From positions 124,001-188,000 of the forward strand of contig NZ_JAQMWP010000002.1 of NCBI RefSeq assembly GCF_030403745.1: 64,000 nt of DNA, in the 5' to 3' direction. This stretch comes from Streptomyces sp. S.PB5. GTDB lineage: Bacteria; Actinomycetota; Actinomycetes; Streptomycetales; Streptomycetaceae. Shown here piece by piece: positions 46,291-59,116 of this stretch (position 1 is the stretch's first letter; every line of letters starts with the position of its first letter). The translations under genes were made by a program, and so were the position numbers. The notes below the pieces were generated by a model. That model made no database searches. It saw only the letters and a list, made by a program, of their open reading frames with translations, and was not told the origin of the DNA.

Positions 46291-48945
46291 ATGAACACCC
46301 CCACGAACGGCGGGCGCCGCGGGCGTCACCGCCGCCGCTGGACCGCTACCGGTCTGATGCTCGGCGTGCCCGCCGTCCTCGTGCCGTACCTCCTCTACGC
46401 ACAGGAGGACTCGCAGGCCGCGACGGTCGACGGCACCGCCTACTACCGGCTGGTCTCGGTGCGCAGCGGCAAGGTGCTGGACGTCAACGGCTTCTCCACC
46501 GCCGATGGCACGCGTATCCAGCAGTGGACCGATCAGAACACCGCCAACCAGCAGTGGCGGCTGAAGTCCATCGGGGACGGCTACTACGAGCTGGTGAACC
46601 GCAACAGCGGCAAGGTGCTGGGTATAGCGGACAATTCCACCGCTCAGAGGGCTGTTGCCGAGCAGCAGACCGACAGCTCCGCCACCTCCCAGGAGTGGCG
46701 GATCGACGAGGTGAGCGGCGCCGACGCCGTCACCTTCACCTCCCGCAGGAGCGGCCAGGTCCTGGACGTTTCCGGGGGGTCCACGGACCAGGGCGCGGCC
46801 GTCATCCAGTATCCGGGCACGGGCGGCACCAACCAGCAGTGGAAGCTGGTGAAGGTGGCCGAGACCCAGGCGTCCGGGTCGGACGGGGAGCAGACGACGG
46901 CCGGGTCCGGGCCGTATGTCTGGAAGAACACCCAGGTGGTGGGCGGCGGTTACGTCACCGGGCTGGTGTTCAACCAGAAGGAGAAGGGCCTGCTGTACGC
47001 GCGCACCGACATGGGTGGCGCCTACCGCTGGGACACCGGGGCCGAGCAGTGGATCCCGCTGACCGACTGGCTCGGCGAGAAGGACTGGAACCTGCTGGGC
47101 ATCGACTCGCTGGCCACCGACCCCGTCGACCCCAAGCGGCTCTACCTCGGGACGGGCACCTACACCAACGAGTGGGCGGGCAACGGCGCGATCCTGCGCT
47201 CCACCGACCAGGGCCGCACCTTCCAGCGCACCGATCTGCCGTTCAAGCTGGGCGCCAACGAACCCGGCCGCGGCACGGGCGAACGGCTCGTGGTCAACCC
47301 CGCGGACAACAGCACCCTGCTGCTGGGCACCCGCAAGAACGGCCTGTGGCGCAGCACCGACCACGGCGCGACCTGGAAGCAGGTCTCCTCGTTCCCCGTC
47401 AAGGACGGGGCGGGCAGCGGCGCGGGCATCTCCTTCGTGACGTACGGCAAGGCCGGCAGCAACACGGTCTACGTCGGCGTCAACGACAAGGGCACCTCCC
47501 TGTACCGCTCCACCGACGGCGGCAGCAGCTGGCAGGCCGTTGCCGGGCAGCCCACCGGCCAGATGCCGCACCACGGTGTGGTCTCCGGTGACGGCTCGCT
47601 GTACCTGTCCTACAGCAACAGCATCGGCCCCATGGACGCGACGGCGGGCTCGGTGTGGAAGTACACCCCGAACTCCGGGGCGTGGAAGAACATCTCCCCC
47701 TCCAGCGGCAGTTACGGGTTCTCCGGTCTGGCCGTCGACCCGCAGAAGCCCTCCACGGTGATGGTCACCACCCTCGACCGCTGGTGGCCCGAGGACGAGA
47801 TCTACCGCACCACCGACGGCGGTACGACCTGGAAGGCGCTGGCGGAGAAGTCGGCGCGGGACGCCTCCGGCGCGCCGTACGTCGGCACCCACACCGGGCA
47901 CTGGATGACCGCGCTGACCATCGACCCGTTCAACTCCGGGCATGTGCTGTACGGCACCGGCAACGGCATCTGGCGCAGCAAGGACGCGAACGCCTCCGAC
48001 AGCGGAGGCACCAGCCACTGGGTCGCCGGAGCCCGCGGGCTGGAGGAGACCTCGCTGATGGACGCGATCGCCCCGCCCGGCGGCGCCACCGTCATCACCT
48101 CCATGGGCGACCAGGGCGGCTTCCGCCACGACTCCCTGACCGAGGTGCCCTCCGGGCGGCTGAAGAGCCCGCTGATGAACAACAGCACCGACATCGACTT
48201 CGCCCAGTCCAAGCCCTCGGTGATGGTCCGCGTCGGCACGGGCGACACGGGCGACGGCGGCTACTCCACCGACGGCGGCAGCACCTGGAACGCCTTCAAG
48301 GCGGAACCGGTCGCCGGCGCGAGCAGCGGCCGCATCGCGCTCGCCGCGGACGGCTCCACCATCGTGTGGACCGAGGTCGGCCAGGCCCCCTACCGCTCGA
48401 CCGACATGGGAGCGAGCTGGTCGAAGGTCAGCGGGCTGGGCACCGACGCCGTGGTCGTCGCCGACCGTTCCTCGGCAGGCACCTTCTACTCCCTGTCCGG
48501 CGGGAAGCTCTTCGCCAGCACCGACGGCGGCGCGACCTTCACCGCCCGCGCCACGGGCCTGCCCTCCGGCAAGCTCACCGCCGTCCCCGGCGTCAGCGGC
48601 GACCTGTGGATCTCCGGCGGCGACAGGGGGCTGCTGCACTCCACTGACGGCGGCCGCACCTTCACCACCCTCAGCACGGTGAAGTCGGCCTCCGCCCTCG
48701 GCTTCGGCAAGGCCAAGCCGGGCACCAGCTACCAGGCCCTCTACCTGATCGGCACCGTCGACAACGTCACCGGAGTCTTCCGCTCCACCGACAAGGGCGC
48801 CACCTGGCTCCGCGTCAACGACGACGCCCACCAGTGGGGCGGCATCGGCAGCCTCGGCGTGATCACCGGCGACCCCGACACCTTCGGGCGCGTCTACATC
48901 GGCACCAACGGACGCGGCCTGCAGTACGGCGAGCCGTCGTCCTGA
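46291..48945 (+). CDS. Secreted GH74 xyloglucanase with N-terminal CBM13-like domain
   Basis: An 884-residue exported enzyme. A very basic N terminus (RRGRHRRRW) leads to a signal helix ending near residue 45 (YAQEDSQAA). A ricin-like carbohydrate-binding domain follows at about 50-190 (NQQWRL, SQEWRI, NQQWKL). The GH74 double beta-propeller starts near 210 and carries many STD(G/Q/H)G(R/A/S)T(F/W) Asp-box repeats. The likely catalytic aspartates lie in ARTDMGGAYRWD and TTLDRWWPED. GH74 cleaves the glucan backbone of xyloglucan. The ATG at 46291 follows AAGGAG; the ATG at 46261 has none. Confidence 0.92.
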   Translation: MNTPTNGGRRGRHRRRWTATGLMLGVPAVLVPYLLYAQEDSQAATVDGTAYYRLVSVRSGKVLDVNGFSTADGTRIQQWTDQNTANQQWRLKSIGDGYYELVNRNSGKVLGIADNSTAQRAVAEQQTDSSATSQEWRIDEVSGADAVTFTSRRSGQVLDVSGGSTDQGAAVIQYPGTGGTNQQWKLVKVAETQASGSDGEQTTAGSGPYVWKNTQVVGGGYVTGLVFNQKEKGLLYARTDMGGAYRWDTGAEQWIPLTDWLGEKDWNLLGIDSLATDPVDPKRLYLGTGTYTNEWAGNGAILRSTDQGRTFQRTDLPFKLGANEPGRGTGERLVVNPADNSTLLLGTRKNGLWRSTDHGATWKQVSSFPVKDGAGSGAGISFVTYGKAGSNTVYVGVNDKGTSLYRSTDGGSSWQAVAGQPTGQMPHHGVVSGDGSLYLSYSNSIGPMDATAGSVWKYTPNSGAWKNISPSSGSYGFSGLAVDPQKPSTVMVTTLDRWWPEDEIYRTTDGGTTWKALAEKSARDASGAPYVGTHTGHWMTALTIDPFNSGHVLYGTGNGIWRSKDANASDSGGTSHWVAGARGLEETSLMDAIAPPGGATVITSMGDQGGFRHDSLTEVPSGRLKSPLMNNSTDIDFAQSKPSVMVRVGTGDTGDGGYSTDGGSTWNAFKAEPVAGASSGRIALAADGSTIVWTEVGQAPYRSTDMGASWSKVSGLGTDAVVVADRSSAGTFYSLSGGKLFASTDGGATFTARATGLPSGKLTAVPGVSGDLWISGGDRGLLHSTDGGRTFTTLSTVKSASALGFGKAKPGTSYQALYLIGTVDNVTGVFRSTDKGATWLRVNDDAHQWGGIGSLGVITGDPDTFGRVYIGTNGRGLQYGEPSS

Positions 48946-48963
48946 CCCGGACACCCCCCACGG

Positions 48964-48998
48964 CGGGGCCGCAGGCGAAGCGCCTGCGGCCCCGTTTT
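48964..48998 (+). terminator. Terminator after the GH74 gene
   Basis: CGGGGCCGCAGGCG pairs with CGCCTGCGGCCCCG around AAG and is followed by TTTT. Confidence 0.88.
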
Positions 48999-49153
48999 CC
49001 GTGCGCGAAGGGCATTGCGCTCTCCCGTAATACGGCCCTTGGGCGGGCGGAAGTGCCAAGGGCGGTGCCGCCCTGACGAAGGCGGCACGCGGCCTCCCTC
49101 GCCGATGCCACCGGGGACGTTCAACCGCCCGGTGCCTGCGGCGAGATGCAAAA

Positions 49154-49192
49154 GAGAGGAACCCCAGCCGGTGCACGGCTGGGGTTCCTCTC
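49154..49192 (-). terminator. Terminator of the xylanase gene
   Basis: GAGAGGAACCCCAGCCG and CGGCTGGGGTTCCTCTC form a 17-bp stem with loop GTGCA, about 28 bases beyond the stop. The inner part repeats that of the GH62 gene terminator. Confidence 0.85.
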
Positions 49193-49220
49193 GGTGGTGA
49201 GGGAGGGTCGATCAGGCGGT

Positions 49221-52655
<3,435 letters not shown>

Positions 52656-52659
<4 letters not shown>

Positions 52660-53186
52660 CGGTTCCTCCTTCCTGGCACCAGGTCCCCGGCCGCTCGTGC
52701 GCCCAGTATCCTTTCCAGCTCGGCCATTCCCTTCGAGGTCTGGCTCTTCACCGTCCCGACCGATATGCCCAGCGCCGCCGCCGTGTCCTTCTCCGACAGG
52801 TCGAAGGCGTGTCGCAGCACCACGCAGGCGCGCTTGCGGAACGGCAGCCGGGCGAGCGCCGCGCGGACGTCCAGCACGGCCGCCACGTCCGGCCCCTCCA
52901 CCTTCTCCGGACTGCGGGACCAGAACTGCATGATCCGGCGTCGCTCCCGCACCGCGCTGCGGATCCGTCCCCGCGCCAGGTTGGCCACCACACCGCGGGC
53001 GTAGGCGAGCGGGTGGTCGGCCTGCCGCAACCGGTCCCAGCGCTGCCACAGGGCGACCAGGGCATCCGCCGCGAGGTCGTCCGCCGCGTCGGTCTCACCG
53101 GTCAGGAGGTGTGCCAGACGGGCGAGCTCGGCATAGTGGCGTTCGAAGAATTCGTGGAACTCCGCGGACGCGTCATCGAGGACCAT
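52656..53186 (-). CDS. SigE-family ECF RNA polymerase sigma factor
   Basis: A 176-residue ECF sigma factor. Region 2 (about 8-75) reads FHEFFERHYAELARLAHLLTG, DDLAADALVALWQRW. Region 4 (about 110-165) reads LARLPFRKRACVVLRHAFDL and GISVGTVKSQTSKGMAELER. It matches the Streptomyces SigE-like family found with membrane partners. The ATG at 53186 gives the normal family length. Its stop overlaps the next gene by four bases (GTGA). The frame stays open upstream into a LuxR relic, but that is not part of this protein. Confidence 0.88.
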
Positions 53187-53650
53187 CCCTCGGTCGCCCT
53201 CTCCCAGCCATGATGTGCGCGTTGGTTGCGCCTTTAACAACAACGGGGGCGCAGCATAACAGCGGCCGGCCCGGGCCGGCCGACCGGGCAACGGCGGCTG
53301 TCCTGGGTGGAGAACGGCGGCGAGTTGGCCTCGCCTGGTGATGCCGAGGCGGGGGTAGACGCGGTACAGGTGCGACCCGACAGTGCGGTGGGAGAGGAAC
53401 AGCCGTTCGGCGATCCGGCGGTTGGTCAGCCCTGGGGACCTGGACTCGGGCGGTGAACTCGGGCGGTCCCGCAATGAGAGTCCGAGCCTCGTCGGCTTGG
53501 TCCGCCACGGCCCATCCCTGTCCCGGCTGCCCACCGGAACCGCCACGGACATCAGCACCTGAGCTTCAGCGCGCCCCACGACGACGACCCGGGAAGCAGG
53601 CTGGTCAGAGGTCCTGCCTCAATCACGCCGAGGTATGAGTGTCCAGGCCG
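53187..53650. other. Gap with a LuxR relic and the sigma gene promoter side
   Basis: These 464 bases hold no intact gene. The left 60 bases must carry the sigma factor promoter (a TTGTTGTTAAAGG stretch is seen on the minus strand). The middle contains the LuxR relic. I see nothing in 53510-53650. Confidence 0.5.
53300..53510 (-). pseudogene. LuxR-family helix-turn-helix relic
   Basis: GLTNRRIAERLFLSHRTVGS followed by HLYRVYPRLGITRRGQLAAV is the DNA-binding domain of a LuxR regulator. The preceding segment EARTLIAGPPEFTARVQVPR is in another frame, so a frameshift separates them. The rest of the regulator is missing. The helix-turn-helix part happens to be in frame with the sigma factor, which could mislead automatic annotation into one long protein. 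Confidence 0.6.
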
Positions 53651-54151
53651 TCATGAGGGCCGATGCGGGAGAGCTCGGCACCGTCGGGTCCCAGGACCAC
53701 GACTCACTTCCCGCCCGAGGCGCACTTTGACGCAACCGATCCACGGGGCGGAGGCGAGGGAACGTGGAGGGGCGACCCTGCGAGTAAGGCTGAGGACACC
53801 CCCGCCGCTGCGCACATCGAGTACATCGACGGTGACCGGACCGTCTCCTGGGCCGCTGCTGCCCCCCACGTACCGCCACCGCTCGCCGAACCACTCCACG
53901 AGCGCAATGTGCTCGCGCCTCCGCAGTGCCCCCGGACGCCACACGATCCAGATCGCCCCTACACCGGCAGCGGCGTCCACATCGGCCGACACCACATTCA
54001 GCACGCGCCGCGGGATCCACCACGGCTGCGGCGCATCCCCCGCCAGCCCTCGCCGCGCCACGCCCCGCAGAAATGTCTCCCACCGGGGTCCCGTCCGTAC
54101 GGCCTCTCCCCATGCCCGCATGCGCCTGCGATACCCGGCGTGCGAGAGCAT
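53651..54151 (-). CDS. Hypothetical protein
   Basis: A frame of 166 residues whose middle looks protein-like: WWIPRRVLNVVSADVDAAAG, GAIWIVWRPGALRRREHIAL, EWFGERWRYVGGSSGPGDG, RSGGGVLSLTRRVAPPRSLA and PWIGCVKVRLGREV. I recognise a recurring Streptomyces protein with this wording but no function or named domain. The last 20 residues (RGPGTRRCRALPHRPS) look unlike the rest, so the end may be frameshifted. The start could be at 54151 or 54121; neither has a good ribosome-binding site. It may be a damaged gene. Confidence 0.45.
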   Translation of the reverse strand: MLSHAGYRRRMRAWGEAVRTGPRWETFLRGVARRGLAGDAPQPWWIPRRVLNVVSADVDAAAGVGAIWIVWRPGALRRREHIALVEWFGERWRYVGGSSGPGDGPVTVDVLDVRSGGGVLSLTRRVAPPRSLASAPWIGCVKVRLGREVSRGPGTRRCRALPHRPS

Positions 54152-54176
54152 CAAGCCCGAAGGAAGCCCGAGGGAC

Positions 54177-54692
54177 CTACGGCTGCACCTGGCCTGGCCC
54201 ACCCGCCTCTGCCGCCCGCAGCCGCTGGGCCGCCGTGTCGCCGCGTCGGGCGACCGGGACGACGCCCGTTGCGGCGGCAAGGCCGTATGCGGGCATGTCG
54301 TCGTACACCGATTCGTAGGAGCCTGCCGGGACGATGAACGTCTCGTGCCAGATGCCCACGTGTCCCTTCCCGGCGCGTGCTCGTCGGTTGAAGTCGGTCC
54401 ATGCGGGGCGGTGCTCCTTGTCCTGTTGGTGGGCGTAGGCGAGGAGCCGTTCCTTGTCGGTCCAGTACTGGACGACGTAGAACTCCCGGAGGCCGCCGTA
54501 GAGCACCTTGTAGCCGAGCAGCCCGCTGCCCTTTTCCCGTGACAGCTCGCGCAGCATTCGTGGCATCGACCTGAAGGCCGGAAACCAACTGGAGAATGCC
54601 AGGAATCGATTGATGCGCAGCCCGATGTGGAAGACGACGACATCGCCTTCGGAGGCGGAGGTCTGACGGCCCGGAACTACTTTCTCGGACAT
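54177..54692 (-). CDS. DUF4188 monooxygenase-like protein
   Basis: A 171-residue protein of the DUF4188 (monooxygenase-like, dimeric alpha/beta barrel-type) family. Conserved parts are EGDVVVFHIGLRINR, FPAFRSMPRMLREL, GLLGYKVLYGG, VQYWTDKERLLAYAHQQD, HRPAWTDFNRRA and VGIWHETFIVPAGSYESVYD. Relatives are annotated as oxygenases or haem-binding dehydratases; no reaction is established. GAGGAG lies six bases before the ATG. It is the last gene of a three-gene minus-strand unit with the 2TM protein and the hydrolase. Confidence 0.85.
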   Translation of the reverse strand: MSEKVVPGRQTSASEGDVVVFHIGLRINRFLAFSSWFPAFRSMPRMLRELSREKGSGLLGYKVLYGGLREFYVVQYWTDKERLLAYAHQQDKEHRPAWTDFNRRARAGKGHVGIWHETFIVPAGSYESVYDDMPAYGLAAATGVVPVARRGDTAAQRLRAAEAGGPGQVQP

Positions 54693-54706
54693 GGATCTCC
54701 TCTTTT

Positions 54707-54916
54707 TCAGGGTCGGACGAACGAGCGGGATGTCGTGCGAATCACCCAGAAGTGGATCACCAGTCCGATGCCCCAGCCCAGAATCGACCACAAGGGCCAG
54801 AAGAAGACGTCGGGTGTGAGGATTCCCCACAGGATCACTTGGGCCACATTGGCGATCACGTACCAGAGGAGGTGGATCCGCAGGCCCCATTTCATGGCCT
54901 TTTCGCTTTTGTGCAT
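54707..54916 (-). CDS. Small two-helix membrane protein (2TM domain)
   Basis: A 69-residue membrane protein with two helices, about 14-34 (LLWYVIANVAQVILWGIL) and 40-60 (FWPLWSILGWGIGLVIHFWV). The basic start is HKSEKAMKWGLRIH and the end is RTTSRSF. This is the 2TM domain type seen fused to histidine kinases or alone. Its ATG overlaps the stop of the hydrolase gene (TGATG), so it is translated together with it. The function is unknown. Confidence 0.8.
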   Translation of the reverse strand: MHKSEKAMKWGLRIHLLWYVIANVAQVILWGILTPDVFFWPLWSILGWGIGLVIHFWVIRTTSRSFVRP

Positions 54917-55635
54917 CACGCCTCCTGGGTGTCCTGCGCGGCTGTTTCGATGAGGGCCACCGTCGCGCCCGGACGGGAGACGAAGACCATGTGCGAGGCA
55001 TCCTCGACCACCTGGGTCCGCGCGCCGGAGCGCTGGGCCATGAACTCCTGTGTCGCCGGCGGGATGATCCTGTCGGCGCCGCTGATCAGGTTGTAGGCCG
55101 GGATCGTGTGCCAGGCCTGCGGGCCGGCGGCGGGCTCGCCCAGGGCGGCGCCGGTGGCCGGGCGTTGGGTGATCGAGTAGAGGGCGGCTTCCGTTGCCGA
55201 CACGTCGGCCGCGAAGTGGGAGTGGAAGACCCTGGGGTCGATGTAGAGATCGACCTGTCCGTCGGGCAGCGGCACGGGTTTGAGGGATTCACCCACCGTG
55301 CTGCCCGGGAACTTCTCGACCAGTGCCTGCGCGCTCTCGCCCGTCTCCGGCACGAACGCCGCCAGGTAGACCAGTGCCTTCACGTTCGCGTTTCCCGCGG
55401 CGGCAGCGGAGATGACCGCACCGCCGTAGGAGTGCCCGACCAGAACGACCGGTCCCTCGATGCTGTCCAGCAGTGCCCTGACATTGGCCGCGTCAAAGGC
55501 GAGGCCCCGCAGCGGATTCGGCGCGGCGACCACCGAATAGCCGTCGGCGACAAGCCGCTTGGTGACGTCGTTGAATCCGCTGCTGTCGGCAAAGGCTCCG
55601 TGCACGAGCACGATCGTCGGTTTCCCGCTCACCAT
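54916..55635 (-). CDS. Alpha/beta hydrolase, cytoplasmic
   Basis: A 239-residue alpha/beta hydrolase. The oxyanion strand is IVLVHGAFADSSGF. The nucleophile elbow is VGHSYGG near residue 88, the acid Asp lies in SGADRIIPP near 189, and the His in DASHMVF near 218. No signal peptide is present. It resembles esterase/haloperoxidase-like enzymes of the EstE/MenH side; the substrate is unknown. GAGGAGAGG precedes the ATG at 55635. A homologue with a Tat signal lies at 61787-62578. Confidence 0.87.
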   Translation of the reverse strand: MVSGKPTIVLVHGAFADSSGFNDVTKRLVADGYSVVAAPNPLRGLAFDAANVRALLDSIEGPVVLVGHSYGGAVISAAAAGNANVKALVYLAAFVPETGESAQALVEKFPGSTVGESLKPVPLPDGQVDLYIDPRVFHSHFAADVSATEAALYSITQRPATGAALGEPAAGPQAWHTIPAYNLISGADRIIPPATQEFMAQRSGARTQVVEDASHMVFVSRPGATVALIETAAQDTQEA

Positions 55636-55939
55636 GGACCAACCTCTCCTCGGATGACGGCCGTTTCTTCTCCGGACCCGCACGCTCGCCGCAAAGCTAT
55701 GGCGGTGCACTGGACGGAGATTGAATGAGAGCGGGGCGTGGTGTCGGATGGCCTTCACTGTTCATTCAGTGGGTGTCAAGCCGGCGCGGCCAGTCTGAAC
55801 GCCCCGGAGGACAGCGCCGGAGGACAACGAGGGATGCCCGGCGGTTGACTCGGTTCATGGACCCGGGCCGCGGGCCGACCGTAAAGTGGCTGTGCCGCAG
55901 CCGATCGTGGTCGGGCCGTGAGCAGGGGTAGGGGTGGGC
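55636..55939. promoter_or_regulatory. Divergent region between hydrolase operon and SARP gene
   Basis: About 300 bases without a gene. TGAATGA (55722-55728) and TCATTCA (55762-55768) form a 7-bp inverted pair 40 bases apart. TTGACT near 55845 is a possible -35 for the regulator gene. This is a plausible shared control region. Confidence 0.4.
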
Positions 55940-58900
55940 ATGGCTTCCTCCGGCGGACAACTGCGTCTGCAGATCCTGGGTCCATTGCGGATCTGGCGGG
56001 ACGGCGTCGAACTGGACCCCGGGCCCCGGCAGCAGTCGTATCTGCTCGCGGTGCTGCTCGCCCGCGCCGGCGAGCCGATCAGTACGAGCGAGCTGGTCGA
56101 TCTGATCTGGGCCGAGGACGTACCGGCGTCGGCCGTGAACATTCTCCAGAAGTACGTCGGAGCCCTGCGGCGGCTGCTCGAACCCCTGCTGCCCGCCCGC
56201 GAAGCCGGCTCGTTCCTCCACCGGCGCGGCAATTCCTACCTCTTCGCCGTCGGTTCCGCGACCCTGGACCTCGTCGTCTTCCGGGAACTCGTCGATGCCG
56301 CCAGGGCCGCGCCGGCTCGGCACGATCATGTGGCGGCCCTCGACCACTACGTCGAAGCCCTCGGGCTCTGGCACGGCCCGGCGGGCGACGGCATCCCCGA
56401 CGGGACGACCGCCACGACGGTCTTCGCCGCACTCGACAACGAGTTCTACGACGCATGCACGGCGGCGGCCGAGCTCGCCGTGTCGACGGGGCAACCGGAG
56501 CGGGTGCTCGCGGCTCTGCAACTGGCCGCATCGATGGCACCGTTCAACGAACCCGTGCTGGCCGGTCTGATCGGCGTTCTCGGCGCCGCCGGCCGCCAGG
56601 CGGAGGCGCTCACGCTGTTCCGTCAGGTCCGCGACCGGCTCGCCGACGAGCTGGGCATCGACCCGGGCCCGGCGCTGGAGGACGCACAGCGGCGGATCCT
56701 CACCCAGCCCCCGGCGCCGCCGCTCGTGCGGAAGACGGACGAGGAGGCCGGGCCGACCGCGGTGACCGCCCTGATCGGCCGGACCGACGAACTCGCCACG
56801 CTGCGGCGCCTCGTGGAGCGCGCACTCGCCGGCGACGCCGCGATCGGCCTCGTCGAAGGCGAGCCGGGCGCGGGCAAGACCCGGCTGCTGGAAGAGGCCG
56901 CCGCGGTGGCGGGCCGGCTGGGCGCACTCACCGTCTGGGGCTCCTGTCTGGAGGGCGACGGGACACCGGCGATGTGGCCGTGGGAGCAGGCGCTGGGCCA
57001 GGTCGTCCGCAGCCTGCCCGCTCCCGCGAGCGAGCAGTGGCTCACCGGCGGGCTGGGAAACCTCCTCGCGGCACCGGACGACGCGCCCCGGGAACTTCCC
57101 GACGGCAACGCCCAGTTCCGGCTGTTCGAACAGGTCGTCGCCCTCGTCGGACAGGCCTCGGCGCGGCGGCCGACACTCCTGATCCTCGACGACCTCCAAT
57201 GGGCCGACGTCACCTCCCTGCAGTTGTTGCAGCATCTGGCGGGACGGCTGCCCCGGGGCACCGCGATCATCGGCGCGTTACGCGACCGCGCCCCCACAGT
57301 CGGCCCGGACCTCTCCCGGGTGCTGGCCGCCGCCAGCCGGGTGCCAGGTCACCGCAGGTTCCGGCTCGGCCCGCTCGGCCCGGACGACGTGGCCGAACTC
57401 ATCCGCCACGAGGCCGGCCAGGATCCCGGCGACGCCGTCACCCGCGCCATCCACGCCCGTACCTCGGGCAATCCGTTCTTCGTCCGCGAACTGTCCCGGC
57501 TCCTCAGCGGAAGCGGCGCGATCGGCGACGGCGACCCGTCCGCCCCCGCCGGGGTCCCGTCCACCGTCCACGACGTCGTCCGCGACCGGATGACCGGGCT
57601 CGACGACCGCGCCCGGGACCTGCTGCGGGTGGCCGCGCTCATCGGCCGCGACGTCGACCTCAGACTGCTGTCCCGCGCCACCGGCGTGGACGTCGCGGAC
57701 TGCCTCCACCGCCTGGAACCGCTGCACACCCTCGGGTTGCTCGAACCCGGGCCGCAGGACCCGTCCTCGCTCCGCTTCGCGCACGACCTGGTGCGCGAGT
57801 CGGTCTCCGAGACCGCGACGAAACAGCAGGTCACCCAGTTGCATCTGCGCGTCGCGGACGCGCTCGAACAGATCCACGCCGACGACGAGGACGTCGCCGA
57901 ACGCCTCGCCTACCACCTGTGGGCCGCCGGCCCCCTCGCCGAGCCCGTGCGCGTCGCGGAGGCGCTGATCCGCGCCGGGCGCCGCGCGGCGGCCAAACTC
58001 GCCTTCGAGTCCGCCCGTCGACAGCTGCGCTCCGCCGTACAGGTCACCCGGGCGTCCGGACTCATGGAGCTGGAGTTCACCGCCCTCACGCTCCTCGCCA
58101 TCGTCGTCAGACGGCACTCGGGGTACGACGCCTCGACCTTCGACCTGCTGGAGCGGGCCGAATACCTGGCCGGCACCCTCGGCCGGGAGGCGGAGGCGGC
58201 CGACTTCCTCTTCATCCGCATGATGGGCGCCTACACCTCCGTCGAGAAGGGCCGCGGGGAGCTGGCCCGCCGCCTGCACGAGCGCGGCCAGGTGTCCTCC
58301 GATCCGGCCGTCCGACGCTACGGCCGGCACGCCTGGGGCCTGCACCAGTGGGACATCGGCAACATCGGCGAGGCGTACCGTTCCTTCACCAAGGAGGATG
58401 CCGCCGTCGGCGGCACCGTCGCTCCGGACGAGGAGACACCGCTCAGACGGGACGGCAGCATCCCCGGGGAGGGGCCCGGCTGGCGGGCCGTCATGACCGC
58501 GCTGCACGGTGACGTCGATGCGGCGCTGGCCTTCATCGACACCTGGGACACCCCGGGAGACCCGTACGCGGCCTCGGTCTGGGTCTACTACACGACCATG
58601 ATCACCTCCATGGCCGGGGACGCCGAGACGGCGCGGCGCGCGGGCGAGCGCTGGACCGCCACCGGTTTCGTGCGCCTCGACGCCACCATCGACCTCTACA
58701 TCCGGCAGTTCTGGTGCTGGGCCCGCGCCCTCACCGGCGAGGATCCGGCCGGCGCCGCGACCGAGGCCGAGGAGCTCCTGACCGCCCATCTGCTCGATCC
58801 GCCGCAATGGGGCATCGCCCACCACTACGCGCTGATCGCCGAGATGTGGCTGGCAGCCGGATCGCCCGACCGCGCCGAAGCCGCTCTCGACCGAGCCGAC

Positions 58901-59116
58901 CAGGCGATCCGGGACTTCGGCCAGCGCTACGCCGAAAGCCTTCTCCTGCTGCTGAGGGCACGCCTGCTGCAGGCCCGCGGCGCACCGCTCACCGCGGTCC
59001 GGGCCGCCGCCGAACGCGCCCGCGCGTACGCCACCGCACGCGAGGCGCATCTGTTCGCACGGCGCGCCGAACAGCTCTCGCGGGACCTGGAGGCCACGCA
59101 TGACCGCAGGCCCTGA
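55940..59116 (+). CDS. SARP-type transcriptional regulator with AAA ATPase domain (AfsR/BTAD family)
   Basis: A 1058-residue regulator. An OmpR-like DNA-binding domain (about 8-100: LQILGPLRIWRDGVEL, ISTSELVDLIWAEDVP) is followed by a BTAD domain (about 105-250, ending ELGIDPGPALEDAQRRIL). An AAA/NTPase domain has Walker A GEPGAGKT at about 307-314 and Walker B LLILDDLQWAD near 415. A long helical repeat tail follows. Such proteins activate secondary-metabolism genes. Leu447 is encoded by TTA (57278-57280), so translation should need the bldA tRNA. The ATG at 55940 is preferred to a GTG at 55934. Confidence 0.92.
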   Translation: MASSGGQLRLQILGPLRIWRDGVELDPGPRQQSYLLAVLLARAGEPISTSELVDLIWAEDVPASAVNILQKYVGALRRLLEPLLPAREAGSFLHRRGNSYLFAVGSATLDLVVFRELVDAARAAPARHDHVAALDHYVEALGLWHGPAGDGIPDGTTATTVFAALDNEFYDACTAAAELAVSTGQPERVLAALQLAASMAPFNEPVLAGLIGVLGAAGRQAEALTLFRQVRDRLADELGIDPGPALEDAQRRILTQPPAPPLVRKTDEEAGPTAVTALIGRTDELATLRRLVERALAGDAAIGLVEGEPGAGKTRLLEEAAAVAGRLGALTVWGSCLEGDGTPAMWPWEQALGQVVRSLPAPASEQWLTGGLGNLLAAPDDAPRELPDGNAQFRLFEQVVALVGQASARRPTLLILDDLQWADVTSLQLLQHLAGRLPRGTAIIGALRDRAPTVGPDLSRVLAAASRVPGHRRFRLGPLGPDDVAELIRHEAGQDPGDAVTRAIHARTSGNPFFVRELSRLLSGSGAIGDGDPSAPAGVPSTVHDVVRDRMTGLDDRARDLLRVAALIGRDVDLRLLSRATGVDVADCLHRLEPLHTLGLLEPGPQDPSSLRFAHDLVRESVSETATKQQVTQLHLRVADALEQIHADDEDVAERLAYHLWAAGPLAEPVRVAEALIRAGRRAAAKLAFESARRQLRSAVQVTRASGLMELEFTALTLLAIVVRRHSGYDASTFDLLERAEYLAGTLGREAEAADFLFIRMMGAYTSVEKGRGELARRLHERGQVSSDPAVRRYGRHAWGLHQWDIGNIGEAYRSFTKEDAAVGGTVAPDEETPLRRDGSIPGEGPGWRAVMTALHGDVDAALAFIDTWDTPGDPYAASVWVYYTTMITSMAGDAETARRAGERWTATGFVRLDATIDLYIRQFWCWARALTGEDPAGAATEAEELLTAHLLDPPQWGIAHHYALIAEMWLAAGSPDRAEAALDRADQAIRDFGQRYAESLLLLLRARLLQARGAPLTAVRAAAERARAYATAREAHLFARRAEQLSRDLEATHDRRP

